Shown: in pieces, positions 7,000 through 9,553 of the stretch
Numbering within the stretch: the stretch's first letter is position 1
How the letters are laid out: the number at the start of each line of letters is the position of its first letter
Source: Parachlamydiales bacterium
GTDB lineage: Bacteria > Chlamydiota > Chlamydiia > Chlamydiales > SM23-39
Assembly: GCA_003151315.1 (NCBI GenBank)
Contig: PLXF01000174.1
Span: 2,274 to 11,826, forward strand
Length of the DNA: 9,553 bases
Direction of reading: 5' to 3'
Made by a program: the position numbers and the translations under genes
Notes under the pieces: generated by a model
What the model was told of the DNA's origin: nothing
Database searches by the model: none
The model's input: the letters and a program-made list of their open reading frames with translations, nothing else

Positions 7000-7191
7000 A
7001 GACCTCTTTCGAAACTTAGTGGTTACGAAAATTTAACGCAAAGGCGCCAAGCCACTAAGACGCAAAGAAATATGATTATATTCAACTATGGCAAAGAAAG
7101 AATCATTAATAATTTATAAAAATTTTTGCGTCTCCGCGACTTGGCGTCTTTGCGTTAAATTTTCGTAACCACTATCTTTCGAAAGAGGTCT
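7000..7191. repeat. Inner inverted repeat, arms of ~71 bases made of 8-base words
   Basis: Arms 7001-7070 and 7121-7190 match at 60 of 70 positions without gaps. The loop (7071-7120) is AT-rich with a small ATGATT/AATCAT pair. The outer 42 bases of the arms have only two differences. The inner parts consist of four consecutive 8-base words each (7036-7067 and 7155-7124) of consensus ACGCNAAG. TAAT stands on both sides (6996-6999 and 7191-7194), which could be a target duplication if this part inserted into the outer element. Confidence 0.75.
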
Positions 7192-7207
7192 AATGATATA
7201 ACGATAA

Positions 7208-7229
7208 GTGATTACAGCTCCGTGATTAC
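7208..7229. repeat. Direct repeat GTGATTAC, two copies 14 bases apart
   Basis: GTGATTAC occurs at 7208-7215 and 7222-7229, inside the loop of the third stem of the repeat element. The second copy runs into a small GTGA-TTAC-TCAC hairpin (7222-7233). Spacing is not a whole helical turn, and the role is unknown. Confidence 0.4.
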
Positions 7230-7252
7230 TCACCGGTTTTTACAAATTTCCG

Positions 7253-7282
7253 ATCGTTATATCGTTACATCGTTTTCATCGT
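7253..7282. repeat. Four phased ATCGT words
   Basis: ATCGT recurs at 7253, 7261, 7269 and 7278, at steps of 8, 8 and 9 bases, in the right part of the repeat element. The left outer arm carries only the part of this array that pairs with it. The 8-base step equals that of the ACGCNAAG words in the inner arms. Confidence 0.5.
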
Positions 7283-7337
7283 TGTCCCTGTCGCTCGATG
7301 AGAAATTCTATTTTATCTGTGCGAAAGCCGATTACGT

Positions 7338-7895
7338 TTAGTTTTTGTAGATGACTTTGCCGCCCGTTACTTTTCCTTGGACTTGGGAGGTGGAGTCGAC
7401 GATGATTTCGCCTCGGCCCGACTCGAAATGAATAGGACCCGATATGATCGTGTGCTGCTTAAGCTCTAAGGTCTGCTTCCCTTTATAGGAGGGCTCGTTG
7501 CGGATCGTCAGATTGCTAATCCGGGTGTGGGTAAAGACGGCCTTTTGCGTGCAAATGGTGAGAAGGTCGTTAAAGGTGGAACCGCTCGCTTGGAGCGATC
7601 CGATCACAAGGGCGCGGCCGTTGACAATCGTATCGCGAAGATTGGCCTCGCCTGAAACTTCGAAAGAGCCGGTTCGGGCGTCTTTGGAGATTAAGCTCCC
7701 TTTTACGTTGAGATCTAACACTTCCGTTCCATTGAGTTTAATGAGGCCAAAGCCGGTGAGGGAATCGAGTCTTTCACGACCGTAGCTCGCAGCTCCTGCG
7801 GGGCGTTCGTGGCGGGTGGTCATTTGTGGTTCTGCGGGAGGAATTTTGGCTCCGAAAAAAAGGGGAACTAGGGCAAAAATAAGGGGGGCTAACAT
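7338..7895 (-). CDS. Small exported protein with repetitive beta pattern
   Basis: A 185-residue protein with an N-terminal hydrophobic signal-like segment (residues 1-16, LAPLIFALVPLFFGA) and a likely cleavage just after it, so it probably enters the periplasm. It is not a clear lipoprotein because no lipobox cysteine follows. From about 50 to 183 there is a strong alternation of short beta-like stretches ended by G or N (KGSLIS, GSFEVSGEANL, NGRALVIGSLQASGS, GPIHFESGRGEIIVD, GKVTGGKVIY). This recalls the right-handed beta helix of bactofilins or filamentous adhesin-type passengers, but I cannot assign a family. GGAG lies about eight bases before the ATG. It sits 62 bases downstream of secA in the same direction and may share its transcript. 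There is one cysteine pair-less residue (C115). Confidence 0.8.
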   Translation of the reverse strand: MLAPLIFALVPLFFGAKIPPAEPQMTTRHERPAGAASYGRERLDSLTGFGLIKLNGTEVLDLNVKGSLISKDARTGSFEVSGEANLRDTIVNGRALVIGSLQASGSTFNDLLTICTQKAVFTHTRISNLTIRNEPSYKGKQTLELKQHTIISGPIHFESGRGEIIVDSTSQVQGKVTGGKVIYKN

Positions 7896-7919
7896 AGGGC
7901 AACTCCGGTTGGAATAGAG

Positions 7920-7950
7920 GAGCGCTTTTCAGCTAACTGAAAGAGCGCTC
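7920..7950 (-). terminator. Strong hairpin after secA, possible terminator or processing site
   Basis: GAGCGCT-TTTCAG (7920-7932) pairs with CTGAAA-G-AGCGCTC (7937-7950) around CTAA: 13 base pairs with one bulged G. It begins seven bases after the secA stop. On the minus strand it is followed by CTCCTCTATTCC, not a clean T run, so intrinsic termination is doubtful. Only 24 bases separate it from the next start codon, leaving no room for a separate promoter, so it may instead be an intercistronic stabiliser or RNase site. Confidence 0.5.
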
Positions 7951-7957
7951 TTAACTA

Positions 7958-9553
7958 TTATTCTTCAAGCTTCGCTTCTTCGAGATTTTCTACTTCGTCT
8001 TGGGCTCTCAGCAGAGGTTTTTGTCCTTGCTGGAGTTGAGCCCTTTGCATATGAGCGAGCGCTTGCTGCAGCCGCTGCTCGGGCGTTTGGGGGCTCATCT
8101 CAAACCGGAACAGGTCGCGGGTGATTTCCTGACGCAGGCGGAGTGAAAAGGCTTCGAATAGGGCAAATGATTCGTGTTTGAACTCGAGGAGCGGATCTTT
8201 TTGCCCCACGGTTCTCATGTGGACATCGGAACGGAGGTGGTCGATCGACAGAAGGTGCTCTTGCCAGAGCTGGTCGATTTTACGCACCATGAGATTGCGG
8301 ATCACCTCTTGGAGAAGAGCATGAGCTTTTTCCGCGTCGTTGAGATCGGGGCGCATCTGGGAGATGATCTGTCTTTGGGCTTGCAGCTTGAGCTCGAAAG
8401 CGGAGCGCACTTTTTCAAATGCTTTGTTCTCGATTTCGGCTGCGGTTGCGGCGTCGTTTTGGAAATATTTCTCCTCAAAACGGACGGGGAAATGGGCCAT
8501 GAGCGCTTGGGTGTATCCTTCGAGGTTTCCGTTTTTCGCTTTGTCGGAAAGAAAGGGGGCTGCCATATGGGAGACAACCGATTCGAAGAGCTCGTCGGCA
8601 ATCTCTGTGGGGTTCGCTGCAAAAAGAAGATCGTTCCGGAACGCGTAGACCTCTTTGCGCTGCTTGTTCATCACATCGTCATACTCGAGGGTGTGTTTGC
8701 GGATCGTGTAGTTCCTCTGCTCAACCCGTTTTTGTGCCGTTTCGATCGATTTATTGAGTACTTTGGCCGAAATGGGCTCTCCTTCGGGAGGTCTGAAACG
8801 TTGCAAGAGGGACGTCATTCGCGGAGAGGCGAAAAGGCGCATGAGCGAATCTTCGAATGAGACGAAAAATTTAGACGATCCGGGATCGCCGAGGCGGCCT
8901 GACCTGCCGCGTAGCTGTCTGTCGATACGGCGGGAGTGGTGGCGCGTGGTGCCGATCACGTGAAGGCCCCCGAGTGTGGCGACGCCCTCTTTGAGTTTAA
9001 TGTCGGTGCCTCGTCCTGCCATGTTCGTGGCGAGGGTGATCGATCTACTTTTTCCGGCATCGGCGATGATCTCCGCTTCTTTGGCGTGATTTTTCGCGTT
9101 GAGGATCGTGTGTTCGAGTTTATTTTGTTTGAGAATGCGGGAGAGTTTTTCGGAGATCTCTACCGATTCGGTCCCGATCAGAATGGGGCGTCCTTTTTCA
9201 TTGACCTCTTTGATCTCTTTGAGGATGGCGTTGTATTTTTCCCGCTCGGTCATGTAGATCTCGTCGTCGAAATCTTTGCGTTGGCAAGAGCGGTGAGTGG
9301 GGATTTCGAGAACTTCGAGTTTGTAGATCTCTTTGAACTCGTTAGCCTCGGTCATCGCGGTTCCGGTCATCCCCGCGAGCTTGTCGTACATCCGGAAATA
9401 ATTTTGGAGGGTAATGGTGGCGTAGGTTTGGGTCTCGCCTTGGATGTCGACGCTCTCTTTGGCTTCAATGGCTTGGTGGAGACCATCGGAGAAGCGGCGT
9501 CCCGGTTGGGGGCGGCCTGTATTTTCGTCGATGATGACGATCTTATTTTCTTG
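7958..9553 (-). CDS. secA: Preprotein translocase ATPase SecA, C-terminal part (5' end outside window)
   Basis: SecA is the ATPase that drives preproteins through SecYEG at the inner membrane. The reading frame is open to the window's right edge, giving about 531 residues and lacking the N-terminal DEAD-type nucleotide domain and most of the preprotein cross-linking domain. Seen in order: IDENTGRPQPGRRFSDGLHQ at the very edge, NYFRMYDKLAGMTGTA, the NBD2 motif NMAGRGTDI, RQLRGRSGRLGDPGSS with its arginine finger region, the helical scaffold IRKHTLEYDDVMNKQR, and the helical wing and second scaffold portion ending at LRQEITRDLFRFEMS. The last ~40 residues are a Gln/Glu-rich tail without the C-x-C-x8-C-H/C zinc motif that binds SecB in proteobacteria. 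Chlamydial SecA lacks it too, as I recall. No frameshift is seen. A start at the Met at 9391 should not be used, because conserved SecA sequence continues upstream. Confidence 0.97.
   Translation of the reverse strand, partial: QENKIVIIDENTGRPQPGRRFSDGLHQAIEAKESVDIQGETQTYATITLQNYFRMYDKLAGMTGTAMTEANEFKEIYKLEVLEIPTHRSCQRKDFDDEIYMTEREKYNAILKEIKEVNEKGRPILIGTESVEISEKLSRILKQNKLEHTILNAKNHAKEAEIIADAGKSRSITLATNMAGRGTDIKLKEGVATLGGLHVIGTTRHHSRRIDRQLRGRSGRLGDPGSSKFFVSFEDSLMRLFASPRMTSLLQRFRPPEGEPISAKVLNKSIETAQKRVEQRNYTIRKHTLEYDDVMNKQRKEVYAFRNDLLFAANPTEIADELFESVVSHMAAPFLSDKAKNGNLEGYTQALMAHFPVRFEEKYFQNDAATAAEIENKAFEKVRSAFELKLQAQRQIISQMRPDLNDAEKAHALLQEVIRNLMVRKIDQLWQEHLLSIDHLRSDVHMRTVGQKDPLLEFKHESFALFEAFSLRLRQEITRDLFRFEMSPQTPEQRLQQALAHMQRAQLQQGQKPLLRAQDEVENLEEAKLEE

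Larger units (their letters stand above)
6964..7299. repeat. Nested inverted-repeat element, three-way junction architecture
   Basis: The outer arms 6964-6998 and 7265-7299 are reverse complements at 34 of 35 positions. Immediately inside the left arm begins an inner inverted repeat (7000-7070 with 7121-7191). Immediately after that comes a third pair, GATATAACGAT (7195-7205) with ATCGTTATATC (7253-7263). The three stems abut with junctions of only one to three bases, so a single strand would fold as a three-way junction. No transposase is encoded, so it resembles a non-autonomous or MITE-like dispersed repeat, or a structured RNA locus. Other copies cannot be judged from this window. Confidence 0.8.
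6857..7337. other. 481-base non-coding region occupied by a nested repeat element
   Basis: No credible gene is seen on either strand. The stretch next to the antiporter (6857-6960) is AT-rich and presumably holds its promoter, though I find no convincing -10/-35 pair. Most of the remainder (6964-7299) is the structured repeat element listed separately, leaving a plain spacer of about 38 bases before the stop of the gene at 7338. Confidence 0.7.

Noticed and set aside
7000..7191. CRISPR array
   Set aside because: The units are inverted arms and contiguous 8-base words without spacers, and no cas gene is present.
6964..7299. Insertion sequence
   Set aside because: There is no transposase frame or remnant within or beside the inverted repeats, so only a non-autonomous element can be proposed.
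7498..7785. Plus-strand frame opposite the exported protein gene
   Set aside because: The minus-strand gene has a signal peptide, ribosome site and regular beta pattern; the opposite frame has none of these.
8174..8860. Long plus-strand open frame (228 codons) opposite secA
   Set aside because: It lies fully antisense to well-conserved SecA codons, has no ribosome site and its product has no domain logic. It is a shadow frame.

Overview
The window looks like chromosomal DNA from a member of the Chlamydiae outside the Chlamydiaceae (an amoeba-associated, environmental-type chlamydia). The main evidence is the SecA fragment, whose wording (for example VDE/IDENTGRPQPGRRFSDG, PILIGTESVE, RQLRGRSGRLGDPG) follows chlamydial SecA as I remember it. 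The lipA-lpdA pair next to a small zinc-ribbon membrane protein also recalls the lipA/lpdA/CT556 neighbourhood of Chlamydia trachomatis. I cannot name the species, and these comparisons are from memory.

Layout. Left (61-2387, minus strand): lpdA (dihydrolipoamide dehydrogenase) followed by lipA (lipoyl synthase), overlapping by ATGA, a compact lipoate/2-oxoacid dehydrogenase unit. A short divergent region with a plausible lpdA promoter and a 14-bp palindrome separates it from a plus-strand gene for a zinc-ribbon, two-helix membrane protein (2469-2933), which ends at a probable intrinsic terminator. Centre (2986-6856, minus strand): a putative Na+/H+ antiporter, then two AT-richer orphan genes. 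One of these is a 476-residue membrane-anchored protein whose C-terminal part has an arrangement reminiscent of an R-S-ExE ADP-ribosyltransferase. The other is a 285-residue protein I do not recognise.

The only long non-coding stretch (6857-7337) is not empty. It holds a nested inverted-repeat element (6964-7299) whose three stems abut almost base to base, so one strand could fold as a three-way junction. Its inner arms are built from four in-phase 8-base words each, and its right part carries ATCGT repeats at 8-9 base spacing. A related-looking 9-base tandem motif lies at the extreme left edge of the window.

Right (7338-9553, minus strand): the C-terminal ~530 residues of secA (running off the right edge), a perfect-looking hairpin, and a small exported protein predicted to form a repetitive beta structure.

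Housekeeping functions therefore dominate (lipoylation, E3 component, protein export, ion homeostasis). The interest lies in the 6964-7299 element and the orphan pair at 2986-5340.
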